This document shows positions 29,016-42,989 of a stretch of 64,000 bases of DNA, piece by piece (the stretch's first letter is position 1; each line of letters opens with the position of its first letter). Origin of the DNA: Epiperipatus broadwayi (taxonomy: Eukaryota; Onychophora; Udeonychophora; Euonychophora; Peripatidae); the NCBI GenBank assembly GCA_028023455.1, contig JAQFVV010013070.1:62001-126000 (forward strand), read 5' to 3'. Under the pieces are notes generated by a model, which was given only the letters and a program-made list of their open reading frames with translations, had not been told where the DNA came from and did not search any database. The translations under genes and the position numbers were made by a program.

Positions 29016-29564
29016 TAAATTTTATAAAACTTTCTTTACTAGCATTTAAGAACTCAATCATTGTTTCCAGTAAAAACAGCTTTTGCTTTACTGTAATTAT
29101 GTTTTTACTCCTTGACTCTTTAAAAACAATTATTTTTCAATAAAATCTAATTGTCAACATGTAGTTTTTGATTTTAATAAATATTTTCTGAATATGTTGC
29201 AAAAATCAATTGAAATATGTAGGTAAATTACTGAAATTACAATTTTTTTTTTTTTAGAAATACTAAATCAGTAAAGAACACTTTGAAATAACTTGAATTA
29301 AATGATCTACCAATCTATGGTGCTTGGTTTCTTTGCAGTTTGATACAATCATTCAAGGAATTGTTGACTTGTTTTTACATTCAAATTTAAATGACATTTG
29401 TATAAAGTCTGTATAATTTACTATTGTAATTCCTTAAATGCCTCATAATTTATGAGAAAATCAGTGATTCTCTTTGAACATGTTAAACAATGATATGTAT
29501 TTGATATGTATGTGTGTGTTTAAATGCAATTGTAAAAAAACTTTTTTTTTCATGTGTCATAGCA
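29016..29564. other. Unassigned AT-rich DNA
   Basis: Nothing recognised beyond T runs. Confidence 0.4.
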
Positions 29565-29645
29565 TCAGCCGTGAAGTGAACCCGTTAACCTGGGTCAACT
29601 GCTTGTAAAGCAGCTGTCACTAACCTCTTGACCACCAACGCTTGA
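29565..29645 (-). pseudogene. tRNA-Val-like sequence (anticodon TAC), tRNA pseudogene or SINE head
   Basis: On the minus strand a D-arm-like GGTCAAGAGGTTAG is followed by a 5-bp anticodon stem with the 7-base loop TTTACAA (anticodon TAC, Val) and a GGGTTCACTTC string in the B-box position. The acceptor ends do not pair and the T arm is imperfect, so it is not a functional tRNA gene. A SINE head is the alternative. Confidence 0.5.
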
Positions 29646-31579
<1,934 letters not shown>

Positions 31580-31636
31580 AATCAAAACTACCCCAAATCT
31601 AAAATTAAACCAGACCAGCATAAAAATAATATTAAA

Positions 31637-31682
31637 ACACAACCTAAGGTTTCACTGCTACAAGCAGACTTCTCAAGTGTAA
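31637..31682 (-). ncRNA. Hammerhead-like motif in the 3' UTR of PLE-A (minus copy)
   Basis: Identical to the plus copy at 35111-35156, where the parts are described. PLEs are known to carry hammerhead motifs in their repeated ends. Confidence 0.55.
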
Positions 31683-31716
31683 AGAACTACAAAAAAACCA
31701 CACATTATATATACTA

Positions 31717-33052
31717 TTAAAAACTACCCACAAATCCATTCACTTCCCATCCACCCTTAATATTAAAAGAACTCTTAAATAAGTTAATTGCTTCAGAATA
31801 ATAAATTTTCAATAATAAAGACTCTTTAATTCTTCTTTTGATTTCATTTCTCTCAAAGAAGACAACCTTAGCTTCATCAAAATCAATAGTGTGGCGATGT
31901 ATCTTTTTCATGGACATACAAAGCAGAACTAAGATATCTATTTTTAACTCTACTTTTATGAACCTTTATTCTTTCATTTAAACTCAAACTACTCTGACCT
32001 ATGTAAACCTTCTTACAAAATAAACAAGGAATAAAATATACCACACCAGGAATAGTCTTTCTATCAAAAACTTCTTTTGTATTATTTAATAAATTATTCA
32101 ATGTAACACCCCTTTTCCAAGCAATTTTCTTATTTCCAAACAATTTACTATTTCTACACACAATTTTATAAGAAGACAATTTAAATGGCAAAGAAATAAA
32201 ATCATATTTTTCTTTAACCTTTACATCCTTACAAATATTACTATTAAATAAAATACTTTTAACAAATTTATCAGAGTATCCAACACTCAAATAATCTTTA
32301 TAAAATTGATATTTCTGAAACAAAGCTACCCCACTAGAATTATTTAATTTAATATTCCTATGACAATAATTCCTTAAAGCAGCTACTTTATGAGATACAG
32401 ACTGATAGCTATCAGGTTTAATTATAGATCTTAATTCTTTACTTTTAACTAAATGACTGCACAATAAACAATTAGTTTCTATATTTCTAATCACCAAAAG
32501 ATCTAAAAATTTTAACTTACCAAAATCTAACCCCCCTCCTTCTAACACAAATTTTATAGAAGGATCAAAACAATTAAACTCATTTACAAATTCCTTCAAT
32601 TTATCATTCTCAACTACAAATAAACAATCATCAACATATCTGACAAATAATTTTACATATAAACAATTCTTTTTAATAATAATTTCCTCTTCCATAAAAC
32701 TAATATAAACTGAACATACTAAAGGAGAAATAATATAACCTATTATCCACCCTTCCTTAATCTTATAAAAATTACCTCTATAAGTAAAATACATAGAATC
32801 TTCCAATAACAAAAGCAAATCTTTAATTACCTTAATTTTATTTTTTGATAAAGAACTTTTCTTAATCAATACAGACAAAAGAACATCAATACTGCTTAAC
32901 CTATTAACAGACTGATACATATTTTCAATATCTAAACTTCCAAATACCCAATTACTTTCCATTTTAAAATTATTAATCTTATCAAAAGCCTCAAAAGAAG
33001 AAGAAACTGTGTACTGACCAAAATCAACAAATTGTTTTAAAAAATTATTCAA
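31717..33052 (-). pseudogene. PLE-A protein, RT catalytic part and GIY-YIG nuclease
   Basis: The 389-codon frame starting at 33052 holds SLDIENMYQSV (RT motif A), WIIGYIISPLVCSVY (motif B region) and RYVDDCLFVVE (motif C, both aspartates present). The GIY-YIG domain follows: VVYFIPCLFCKKVYIGQ, then SLNERIKVHKSR with the conserved Arg. A one-base insertion relative to the plus copy breaks the frame after HEKDT. The remaining C-terminus lies in an overlapping frame at 31717-31917. RT copies the element RNA and GIY-YIG nicks the target. Frames before and after the break remain otherwise open, indicating recent inactivation. Confidence 0.88.
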
Positions 33053-33930
33053 GAATCTAGAAATACCCTCTACAACACTACCTGTAAAATCAAAATAAAT
33101 CTTAAAGGAAAACCATCTTTATGAGTTTTAATATTCACAAACATCTTAGCTGATGTAAAATCATTAGGATAGCATTTTAAATAATCTACTCTATTAAAAA
33201 TTTTTAAATTAACCATTTTCTTCATAATATCTATCAATTTTCTTTTAATCAAATTACCTGGATTTTTATCTAACAACATATATTTACCATTATTTAATTC
33301 TCTATCCATTTTCTCTTTGAAATCATCTCCTTTCATAATAACAAACCTACCAGCTTTGTCTTCACGAGAAATGATTACATCATTAGCAATTAACCTATTT
33401 TTAAGATGTTTAATCTCAGCAGGATTAATAACAAATTTTTCTTTCCTTTTTAAACTTTTATTCAAAATCGATTGAATACCAACTTTCTGCTCATCACTCA
33501 AATTACTAGATTCAATAGACGAAATTGTATCAAAAACTATATTTTTTGAATGAAATGGAACAAAATTAGGGCCTTTACCAAGAATATCTAATTCTCTATC
33601 ATTTAACTTCAAATCCGTAAGATTAACAACTCTATCCTCAGAAACCTTATTCTCATACCCTTTATCACTACAATAAACTTTATTAACTTTCCCAAACAAC
33701 CACTTTAATTTTCTTTCATATTTTTTACAATAGAAATTTGACCTATTCTGTCTAAATTGTCTCATAAAAAAATTCAAAATTGAATAATTAAAATCTTGCC
33801 TCCTTTCTAAATAATATCTATTCCTTTTATATAGATAAATAAATTTATAAAACCTTACAAAAGTATCTTTTAAAAAACTATTCAATATATATGTTTGTAA
33901 CTTAAAAACTAAATTTTTATTTTGAATCAA
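33053..33930 (-). pseudogene. PLE-A protein, N-terminal region
   Basis: The 286-codon frame from 33930 to 33070 includes LSDEQKVGIQS, then IISREDKAGRFVIM (the conserved DKG-type motif, here DKA), and FVNIKTHKDGFPLRFI (fingers region before motif A). A single frameshift near 33080 separates it from the RT catalytic frame: the interrupted stretch would encode FDFTGSVVEGISRFLNNFL-like sequence in the other frame. Basic, aromatic-rich N-terminus. The true start codon is uncertain because the element may begin upstream of 33930. Confidence 0.8.
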
Positions 33931-34139
33931 CTTTTTATTTCTACTAAAATTAATAACACAACACCTAGGAAAAGGATTTCTTTTGATGAAATTCCATGTA
34001 TTTTACTTATAGAGGTAATTTTTATAAGATTAAGGAAGGGTGGATAATAGGTTATATTATTTCTCCATTTAGTATGTTCAGTTTATATTAGTTTTATGGA
34101 AGGGAAATTATTATTAAAAAGAATTGTTTATATGTAAAA

Positions 34140-35072
34140 TTATTTGTCAGATATGTTGATGATTGTTTATTTGTAGTTGAGAATGATAAATTGAAGGAAT
34201 TTGTAAATGAGTTTAATTGTTTTGATCCTTCTATAAAATTTGTGTTAGAAGGAGGGGGGTTAGATTTTGGTAAGTTAAAATTTTTAGATCTTTTGGTGAT
34301 TAGAAATATAGAAACTAATTGTTTATTGTGCAGTCATTTAGTTAAAAGTAAAGAATTAAGATCTATAATTAAACGGAAGAGCTATCAGTCTGTATCTCAT
34401 AAAGTAGCTGCTTTAAGGAATTATTGTCATAGGAATATTAAATTAAATAATTCTAGTGGGGTAGCTTTGTTTCAGAAATATCAATTTTATAAAGATTATT
34501 TGAGTGTTGGATACTCTGATAAATTTGTTAAAAGTATTTTATTTAATAGTAATATTTGTAAGGATGTAAAGGTTAAAGAAAAATATGATTTTATTTCTTT
34601 GCCATTTAAATTGTCTTCTTATAGAATTGTGTGTAGAAATAGTAAATTGTTTGGAAATAAGAAAATTGCTTGGAAAAGGGGTGTTACATTGAATAATTTA
34701 TTAAATAATACAAAAGAAGTTTTTGATAGAAAGACTATTCCTGGTGTGGTATATTTTATTCCTTGTTTATTTTGTAAGAAGGTTTACATAGGTCAGAGTA
34801 GTTTGAGTTTAAATGAAAGAATAAAGGTTCATAAAAGTAGAGTTAAAAATAGATATCTTAGTTCTGCTTTGTATGTCCATGAAAAAGATACAGGCCACAC
34901 TATTGATTTTGATGAAGCTAAGGTTGTCTTCTTTGAGAGAAATGAAATCAAAAGAAGAATTAAAGAGTCTTTATTATTGAAAATTTATTATTCTGAAGCA
35001 ATTAACTTATTTAAGAGTTCTTTTAATATTAAGGGTGGATGGGAAGTGAATGGATTTGTGGGTAGTTTTTAA
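34140..35072 (+). pseudogene. PLE-A protein, C-terminal RT part and intact GIY-YIG domain (truncated copy)
   Basis: The longest frame starts at 34191 with 293 codons, and upstream in-frame sequence from about 34140 includes RYVDDCLFVVE. The GIY-YIG domain (from about 34740) has VVYFIPCLFCKKVYIGQ and the following ERIKVHKSR, then an acidic FDEAKVVFFERNEIKRRIKE stretch with the conserved Glu. The frame is open to the TAA at 35070, unlike the minus copy, which has an extra base in this domain. It cannot act alone because the N-terminus and motif A are missing. Confidence 0.85.
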
Positions 35073-35110
35073 TAGTATATATAATGTGTGGTTTTTTTTT
35101 TTGTAGTTCT

Positions 35111-35156
35111 TTACACTTGAGAAGTCTGCTTGTAGCAGTGAAACCTTAGGTTGTGT
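35111..35156 (+). ncRNA. Hammerhead-like motif in the 3' UTR of PLE-A (plus copy)
   Basis: Parts in order: ACAC (stem I), TTGAGAA in the CUGANGA position, a CTGCT/AGCAG stem II with loop TGT, GAAA, stem III CC-TTA-GG closed by A-T, cleavage triplet GTT, then GTGT completing stem I. The two core differences are C3 to U and G8 to A. In the full-length hammerhead structure C3 and G8 form a base pair, so U3-A8 would keep it. An extra GT and T at the base of stem II are unusual. Variant or recently decayed ribozyme; activity unknown. Confidence 0.55.
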
Positions 35157-35221
35157 TTTAATATTATTTTTATGCTGGTCTGGTTTAATTTTAGATTTGG
35201 GGTAGTTTTGATTTTATATTG

Positions 35222-35730
<509 letters not shown>

Positions 35731-36542
35731 TGCCTTTTATAATCACTAGATGGAGCTTACCAATAACTCTAATCAAGCTTTTATGTTATAAGTATGGAAA
35801 GAGAAAAAATTCAAAATCTCTATCGGCATTCCTATCACCAGACCAATTGGTTTCGAACTTGTGACTCACCTTAATGGAGTTCTAGGACTATAGAAACTAG
35901 ATCTAAAATACTAACTCAAAAATCAGCACTTATAAAACATGTTTCTATCAATTTTAAAGCATAAACTTATCAGACACATAAATGACTTCATATCCAGCTT
36001 TACAAACCAGATAGCTATATGGCTCTGAATTCAGATCAATTTCCTCATATAGTAATAGCATCTGCAATATATAGCATTGCAAAAACCTTCAAAGGTACAC
36101 TTATAATACTTAAAACAAAACATAAATTTTGTAACATGCTTTTAGCCTTGCATTTTATTATCACTAGATAGAGCGTACCAATAGCTCTAATTAACCTTTT
36201 ATTTTAAAAGTGCCAAAAGAGAAAAAATTCAAAATCTCTATTGGGGTCCCTATCTCCAGACCAATTGGTTTTGAGATTGTGGCTCACCTTAGTGGAGCAC
36301 TGGGACTCTAGAAACTAGATATAAAATACTTACTCAAAAGTGAGCACTTATAATACACAATTCTGATATGTTTATACTTTCAATTTGATAGAAACATGTT
36401 TTATAAGTGTTGACATTCGAGTTAGTATTTTAGATCTAGTTTCTAGAGTTCCAGCGAGGATCCCAATAGAGATTTTGATTTTTTTTTTTGACACTTATAA
36501 CATAAAAGCTTAATTAGACCTATTGGTAAGTTTCATCTAGTG

Positions 36543-36545
<3 letters not shown>
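35731..36545. repeat. Dispersed repeat family C: two direct copies and one inverted copy
   Basis: Direct copies near 35731-35975 and 36155-36375 share CACTAGAT, AAAATCTCTAT, CCAGACCAATTGGTTT and TAGAAACTAGAT strings. A shorter inverted copy follows at about 36376-36545. No coding content and no convincing hammerhead. The direct-direct-inverted layout resembles the two 455-bp arrays. Confidence 0.75.

Positions 36546-36632
<87 letters not shown>
36545..36632. repeat. (TA)n tract
   Basis: About 43 TA repeats between repeat family C and satellite E. Confidence 0.97.
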
Positions 36633-36637
<5 letters not shown>

Positions 36638-36649
36638 AAGAATGTATGA

Positions 36650-36969
36650 TGCTAAATAAACCTCAAAAATAGGATAAATAAATACAAACCAATGTTAAAG
36701 AATTACAACTGTGCTGCCCATATCTAGAAACACAAACTTGAATTATGCTTATGCAACCTAGATAAGAAAAAAAAATCTTTATATTGATTTAAACACTATT
36801 CTAAGCAAAATCAATATTTTAAATAAGTTTACATCTTAAATGCTACTTACAAGTATATTACATGTATGATATTCTAAACACAGTAAATAAATAATAAATT
36901 TATGTTTTGAAAATCTCCAAACATAACTTTCTAAGAATAAATTAGTGATTGTATAATGCTAAATGAAAC

Positions 36970-37068
<99 letters not shown>

Positions 37069-38165
37069 CAAACCTATGCTGCAAAGTTTCAACAACATTA
37101 CCTATATAAAAACACAGTCTGACTCACGCAATTTAGAAAAAGATAATCATTTTTCTAATAGGGTGCAAGCTCTTAAATATTTAGATTGAAAAAAAGTTAT
37201 TAACATAAGCATTAATTAAAATAAGTTTACATCTTAAAAGCTATTAAACAAACATATTACATGTTCTAGTATATAAGTACTATTAACAAATATTCAAATT
37301 ATGTTATGAAAATCTCCAAACCTAACAATATAACAATATTTTAATGATTGCATAACACTAAATGAACAGCAAATATAATACATAAATACAAAAAAATTGC
37401 TAGAAAGTTTCAACAGTGTTTCAAGTATTTATAAACACAAAGTCTGAGTTACAGAACATTGACAAAAGGAAAATCCTCTTAAGTAATTAGTTGCAAGTAG
37501 TTAAATATATCAATTCAAAGACTATTATAAACAGAAGTTCTACTTTAAATAAGTTTAGATCTTAAAATCTATAAAACAAACATATTACACCTTTCATATG
37601 CCCAGTATGATTAATAAGTAATCAATTTACACAATTAATATGTAATCAATATACTTCATTATATATTCAAAACAATTATATAAGAATAAATTAAAGATTG
37701 CATAACGCTAAATGAAAATTTATAATAGTAAATTAAAACAAACTAAGGCCAGAACGTTTCAGCTTGATTATCTGTATTTATGAACATAAAATCTAAACCA
37801 TGCAATTTAGGCAAAACGAAATCATCTTATCTAATATGATGCAAATTCTTAAGTATATAGGTTCAAAGACTATTATAAACACAAGCACTAATTTAAATAA
37901 GCTTAAGTTTTAAAAGTTGCTAAACAAACATATTACATATTCCAGTACAATAAGCACAATGAATAAGTAATCAGTATATGCTTTAAAAAGCTCCTAACAT
38001 ACTTATATAAAAACATTAAACATTTCATAACTGTAAATAAAAATTAGGAAATGAATACTAACCAATAAAAGAAAGATTTAACAACATTTCCTATACATAG
38101 AAATACAAAACCTGAATCACACAACTTCAGCAATAGAAAATTATAAGTTTTTATGTATACCGATT
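36650..38165 (+). repeat. Satellite E: diverged ~320-350-bp tandem repeat, about five units
   Basis: Units begin near 36679, 37064, 37385, 37732 and 38052. Recurrent landmarks are AATACAAACC-like starts, GTTTCAACAACATT, TAAATAAGTTTACATCTTAAA, ACAAACATATTACAT and GATTGCATAACACTAAATGAA. The first unit is longer because a (TA)n tract has grown inside it. No reading frame is conserved between units. Confidence 0.8.
36975..37064. repeat. (TA)n tract inside satellite E
   Basis: About 44 TA repeats at the position where other units have a short AATATAATACATAAATAC-like segment, indicating local expansion and not a separate insertion. Confidence 0.9.
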
Positions 38166-38174
38166 CAAAAACCA

Positions 38175-39115
38175 TCTATTCTTGATAGCTCTGAAGTTTA
38201 TAAGCATACTTTTGTCAACATTATTGATAATTTAAAGTGAAATTAATTTATAACCAGACATAATATGGCACTTAAAAGTTATTAAACTCATATTTAATTA
38301 TACAAAGCTGGAGATAGCATCTCACATTTAACACTGTGATTGTAATATTTAAACAAGATTTAATACATAACCTTTAATTAAATATAGTTCAATGTACATG
38401 TAAACAAAAAGAGCAAGCCATCCTCCCCAAAGCTATGACATAAAAGCACACTATATATTTGAACAAATGATCAAAAATAGAATAAATATTTCTATTCATT
38501 GTAGCTCTGATGTTTATAAGCACATCTTTACCAACATTGTTAGTAATTCAGAGTGAAATTAATTTGTTATGCAGATGAAACATTACACTTAAGTATTATT
38601 AAACTCATAATTAATTATACAAGGCTGGAAATGGCATTTCACTGTTAACATGATTGTAATATTTAAACAATATTTAATATGTAACTTTAAATTAGACGTA
38701 CTTCTATGTATATATAAACAAAAGTAGTAAATTACTTTTCCCCAGGCCATTCTTGATACTTTGGGCAACATTTAGTGTGCTCTTAAGTCATAACCTGGAG
38801 GAAAGTGGTTTACTTCCTCTGTTTACATATACATTGAGCTAAGTTTTATTTGAGGTTTACATATTAAATCATATTTAAATATTACAATCAAGATAATAAA
38901 ATGTGATACTGTCTCCAGATTTGTATAATTAATTATGAGTTTTATAACTCTTAAGTGCCACATACCATCTGGTTGATAATGAATTGTAAAGTATGTTTAT
39001 AAACATCAGAGCTACCAAGAATAGATGAATTCTTTTCATTCTTGATCCTTTGTTCAACATTCAAAGTACTTTTATGTCATAGACTGAGGAAGAATGATTT
39101 ACCCCATTTTTTATA
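38175..39115. repeat. Dispersed repeat family D: two direct copies and one inverted copy
   Basis: Direct copies near 38175-38480 and 38495-38790 share TAGCTCTGA, GTTTATAAGCA, AGTGAAATTAATTT, ATTAATTATACAA and GATTGTAATATTTAAACAA. The reverse complement follows at about 38785-39115 (for example TAAACATCAGAGCTACC). No coding content and no hammerhead core found. Third example of the same layout. Confidence 0.8.
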
Positions 39116-40224
39116 TATTGTAACTTTTGCCTTTGCTGTTTAATCTGTTTACGTATAAAAATATAAAAAAACATTTTTCTTTAACTTAATTTTATTGTCA
39201 GTTAACTTTATCAAAGCTTTATAATTAGATGCCAATTTGCAATATATATTATTTCAAGAACTTTTGTAAGTACTGAACATTATTAAAATTTATTTTAATA
39301 TTTTACTGTATTAATTTAAACTTATTATGATTGAGATGGTTTTTAAAATGTTTAATCTCGAAATGTGTTTTTTTTTATTTAGTACTAAAGTAGTAGTTAA
39401 ACTAGGATTGCTTTTACATAGTTCTTAGTACCTAAAATTTTAGTGTTTAAATTATACATTGATAATAATTAGATCTAAATTTTAATATCAGATATTAATG
39501 TTACATTTTCTTATTTATAATAGAGCATTTCAATCTAAATTAACTATTAGCAAGAGTATATTTATTTAAGTTAATACCATTAAGATTAAATAGATAAAGA
39601 TAAAGCTAGAATGGTTAATTTATAAGACAAAGAGTGGCTTATTAGTATTAAAATAGTTATTAATTTTTAAGTGAAACAACCTGAGTATACCTCCATGTGA
39701 GTTTGCTTATATTTGTTAATTTTACTTTACACTTCCCTCTTTTATAATGTTAAATATTTTTAAATACCATTAATTTTATTAAATATTAAGTTGAACACTC
39801 ATGAATTTCTACTTGACTTAGTTAATGGGAATTGTTATAAAAGAGCAATGTAATATTTCTTTTTATAAACAATATATTTTCTTTTATTGCAATTTATTTT
39901 ATTTTACCATAATAATTTTAATTTCTTAAATAATTATTTCAGACAGTATGTGTTAATTAAGATGTCTGAAAAATATGTAAATGTGTTTTTATTTTTTGTT
40001 TAATTCCACAGATATAAAATTGATTTTTAAACCCTAAGGTAGGAAGATTAGCAAATAAGCAAGCAAACAACTAACAAACATTTTAAACTTCAATAAAAGC
40101 ATTTAAAATAATTTACATTGCTATGCAAAAAGATAGTTAAGCTGGGTGTGCAATACCACCTATCATAATATTTTTTTCATACAGATTATATTGATATTAA
40201 TTCAACAAATATTATATCTTTGAA
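39116..40224. other. Unassigned AT-rich DNA
   Basis: No gene or repeat recognised. Confidence 0.4.
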
Positions 40225-40560
40225 TTAAAAAAAGAAGTTACAGATTTCCAATGTGCATTCAGAAAAAGTCAAAGAGTGGAATACTTTAGTTAATACTAAA
40301 AATAAATGAATGTATGTTTTATTGATTATACAAAGGCTTTTGATTTAATTGCTCATGATAAATTATACAAAGTTATTAAAAAAATATCCAACACATTAGA
40401 AATATAAATATTGGCAAATATATTGTTTTATTTTTTATTTCTTCTGACAGAGAGTAGTACATAATGGTTCTATTTTTATTTCCTCTTAGTAAATAATGTT
40501 TTAAGAAAGCCTAGGATGACCAAAATAGATTTAATATTAATGAGGAAAAAATAATATTAA
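40225..40560 (+). pseudogene. LINE reverse transcriptase fragment, left part
   Basis: Broken frames read QCAFRKSQR, then (after stops) VCFIDYTKAFDLIAHDKLY. These match the fingers motif QxGFRxGR and RT motif A (FxDYxKAFDxVxH) of LINE clades such as CR1/RTE/Jockey. This lineage differs from the 23-kb LINE, whose motif A is QLDIEAAFD. The fragment is old, with several stops. Confidence 0.6.
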
Positions 40561-40635
40561 TTTTATGGGGATAAATTCATCATATTTATAAACTACAATA
40601 GAAGTAAATTAAAGAAAATTTATATATATATATAT

Positions 40636-41101
40636 TGTAACCGTAAATTGCCGATAGCCAGCTAATGCCATCGAAGGCCATTGCCCTCTCATCTACCTAT
40701 CGTGTATGAACACGTTGCGGCACTAAAAATTGTAACCATTTGATTGTGTGGTCTCAACTACGTAACGTAAGTGCACTAGGAATTGTAACTTCGATCACTA
40801 ATCAATTCCTGCTGTACATTGTCATCTATTAAGAGCTGTATCCAAAAGACATATCAAGCTATCTATTTAATGCACCAAAGACCACAACTACAGACCAAAC
40901 TAATGATCTAACATAAACTTTTTACAATTTAATTTAATCGCAGCCAGGGTATACCACGAAGACTTATCATAGTATTATTATAAAACACATTAAACAAATT
41001 ATAAGTGCAATGTTATTACTTTTAAACCTTAAGTTGCGATTTTTATGGTATGCGACCCGATGGCCGACCATGTACAAGATGGCGTAATTTGTGGAACTAC
41101 A
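40636..41101. mobile_element. Possible insertion splitting the RT fragment
   Basis: A distinctly GC-richer segment begins TGTAACC and ends TACA between the two halves of the RT remnant. It contains three ATTGTAAC strings and an AAGATGGCG near its right end. TG...CA termini would fit a solo LTR, but I find no matching target duplication and the left edge borders a TA tract. An unknown SINE or DNA element is equally possible. Confidence 0.3.
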
Positions 41102-41149
41102 TTAGATTATGAAATTTTTAAATCATCTATATGATTTCTAATACAGATG

Positions 41150-41480
41150 CTAGTCCAGGTAAAGCTTTGCAATAACTAAATATAAATACTTGGGTTCTGA
41201 TTTTATAGTTTATCATATTACTGAGACTCTTATTATACTGACAAATGACAATTTAAAAACGTTAAGTAAATATATTTAATCATGTCATTATTTAGTAAAT
41301 CTGTTTACAAGTTTAATAATTCATTTATAATTTTATACTAGAATCAACTACGCAAAGCCAAAATGATGGAAAAGATAAATGGGATTTTATTGTGCCTTAC
41401 CAATCATAAACTACCAAAGACGAAAAGCATCTTAATGTTTTCTCAAAAAATATTTATAAACTCTTATATCATGTTGACGA
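41150..41480 (+). pseudogene. LINE reverse transcriptase fragment, right part
   Basis: TKYKYLGSDF near 41172-41201 matches the conserved (F/Y)KYLGS motif found after the RT catalytic core in LINEs. Stops follow. Its position suits the downstream half of the fragment at 40225-40560. Confidence 0.5.
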
Positions 41481-42094
41481 TAGTATGTACTTCAATGTAT
41501 GCTATATAATGTATGCTCTATCCAAAGTTTATGATTTCTGATGTTATGAATGACACATAGCAACGGCACAGTAAGTTTAATTATAAATCAACTTTTATTT
41601 ACACATTTATGAACAATAAGTAATTAATTTCAATATTCTAAATAAAACATAAATAAACAAATCAAATAAATAAATTATAATTCAATCGACTTTCTTCAAT
41701 ACATCTCATAGGTACAGTATTTAAAATCTAATCATACCTTATTTCAATCTAATATAATGAATATTGATGAGATTATACGAAATTCAGCATCAAACTCATG
41801 AAATATTTAACGTCATTTCCAGATTCAATAAATCCCTAATGTACACCTATAATAATATAATAATATTATGATGTCTGTATGATTTAGCTATAATGTAATC
41901 ATTAATTAAAGTGACAATTTAAACTTACGTTCCGGTAAATAATAATCAACCAACAGTTAATTATTATGAAGTACTTGAATAGAGTGTCCTGTTACCATTT
42001 AATAATCTAACCGATAAATTATGCTTACAAATGAAGAAGATGATTTAGCAGATTAACTAAAATACTTTGCCCAACTTATATCTGTGAAGCAAAA
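41481..42094. other. Unassigned DNA
   Basis: No gene recognised. Confidence 0.4.
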
Positions 42095-42134
42095 CACATT
42101 CCTGTGGATGTATTCATCTACATGTAGGAATTAA
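42095..42134. other. Hairpin near the twin hairpins
   Basis: ATTCCT (42098-42103) pairs with AGGAAT (42126-42131), and GTGGATG (42104-42110) pairs with CATCTAC (42115-42121) with one G-U, around loop TATT. It shares ATTCC and GTGGAT with the hairpin at 42191. Confidence 0.5.
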
Positions 42135-42190
42135 ATAATACTAAACGTTTTGTGTATTTAAACACCATCCTAAAATAACACGTATAATCA

Positions 42191-42284
42191 CACAATTCCG
42201 TGGATTAACCACCAGCGCAGGAATGTGTGTAAAATACAAAAATGGAAATTAAAATAATCTGCGGATTAACCACCAGCACAGATT
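42191..42284. other. Two hairpins with a shared loop and different complementary stems
   Basis: Both contain GGATTAACCACCAGC. In the first, ATTCC/GGAAT (42195-42199 with 42220-42224) closes the structure. In the second, AATCTG/CAGATT (42256-42261 with 42279-42284) does. Stem sequences differ but pair in each case, which is what a conserved RNA or DNA fold would show. No known family recognised. Confidence 0.5.
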
Positions 42285-42706
42285 AAAGCCCTTTAACATT
42301 CTAAAAACAACATTATTATTTACTTCACATTAAAGTGCAAAATCATCCTCCTCAGTTCTTCTGACTATTCAGAATACACTAACACTTTAGCAAATGTGGG
42401 TTCTTGCATAATAAAATGTTACGCTAATCAGGACAACTAATGTACTACTTATCTTGCTTAAAATAAACATGTGTAATATAATATAAGTAATATTGGCATA
42501 GGAATACAAATCTGGAAAGACTCACAAAACACTTCACAAAGATTGATATATCTCATGAATTCATTTAGTACTGTTTAAGCTTTTCCACAAGCGCTATTCT
42601 CTTGAATAAATATTTTATTCAACCCTTATTAATTTAAACTTAATAAATATAACTTTTGAACTTCACATGCAAGTTCATATAACGATAAAATTAAACAATA
42701 CATTAT

Positions 42707-42850
42707 TCACCAAATACATAAATTTAACAGTGTGTGCGTGATAAAACTAAATGTATAGCATTTATAGTTCAATACATGAATTTTAGCAGATGTGTGTATC
42801 ACAAATTGAATTGTATAGCATTTTATAACTCCTAATGTGATCCGTGGAAT
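42707..42850. repeat. ~57-bp tandem duplication
   Basis: AATACAT(A/G)AATTT through TATAGCATTTATA occurs twice (starting near 42712 and 42770). The 93-codon minus-strand frame at 42707-42988 shows this as a repeated KCYT...HxL pattern and is probably not a gene. Confidence 0.7.
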
Positions 42851-42989
42851 CCATGTACGATGTGTAGAATAATAAGTATATGAGGTAATAGCTATAACTG
42901 AGTTAAATTCCATACATGCAATTCTATCCATTTGATTAGTTATTATAAGCAACATTAGATTAACGATTTTGCGTGGCTCCCCAAACATG

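Noticed and set aside
35731-36545. TAGAAACTAGAT in family C as a hammerhead GAAAC box
   Set aside because: No CUGANGA equivalent at the right distance in any of the three copies.
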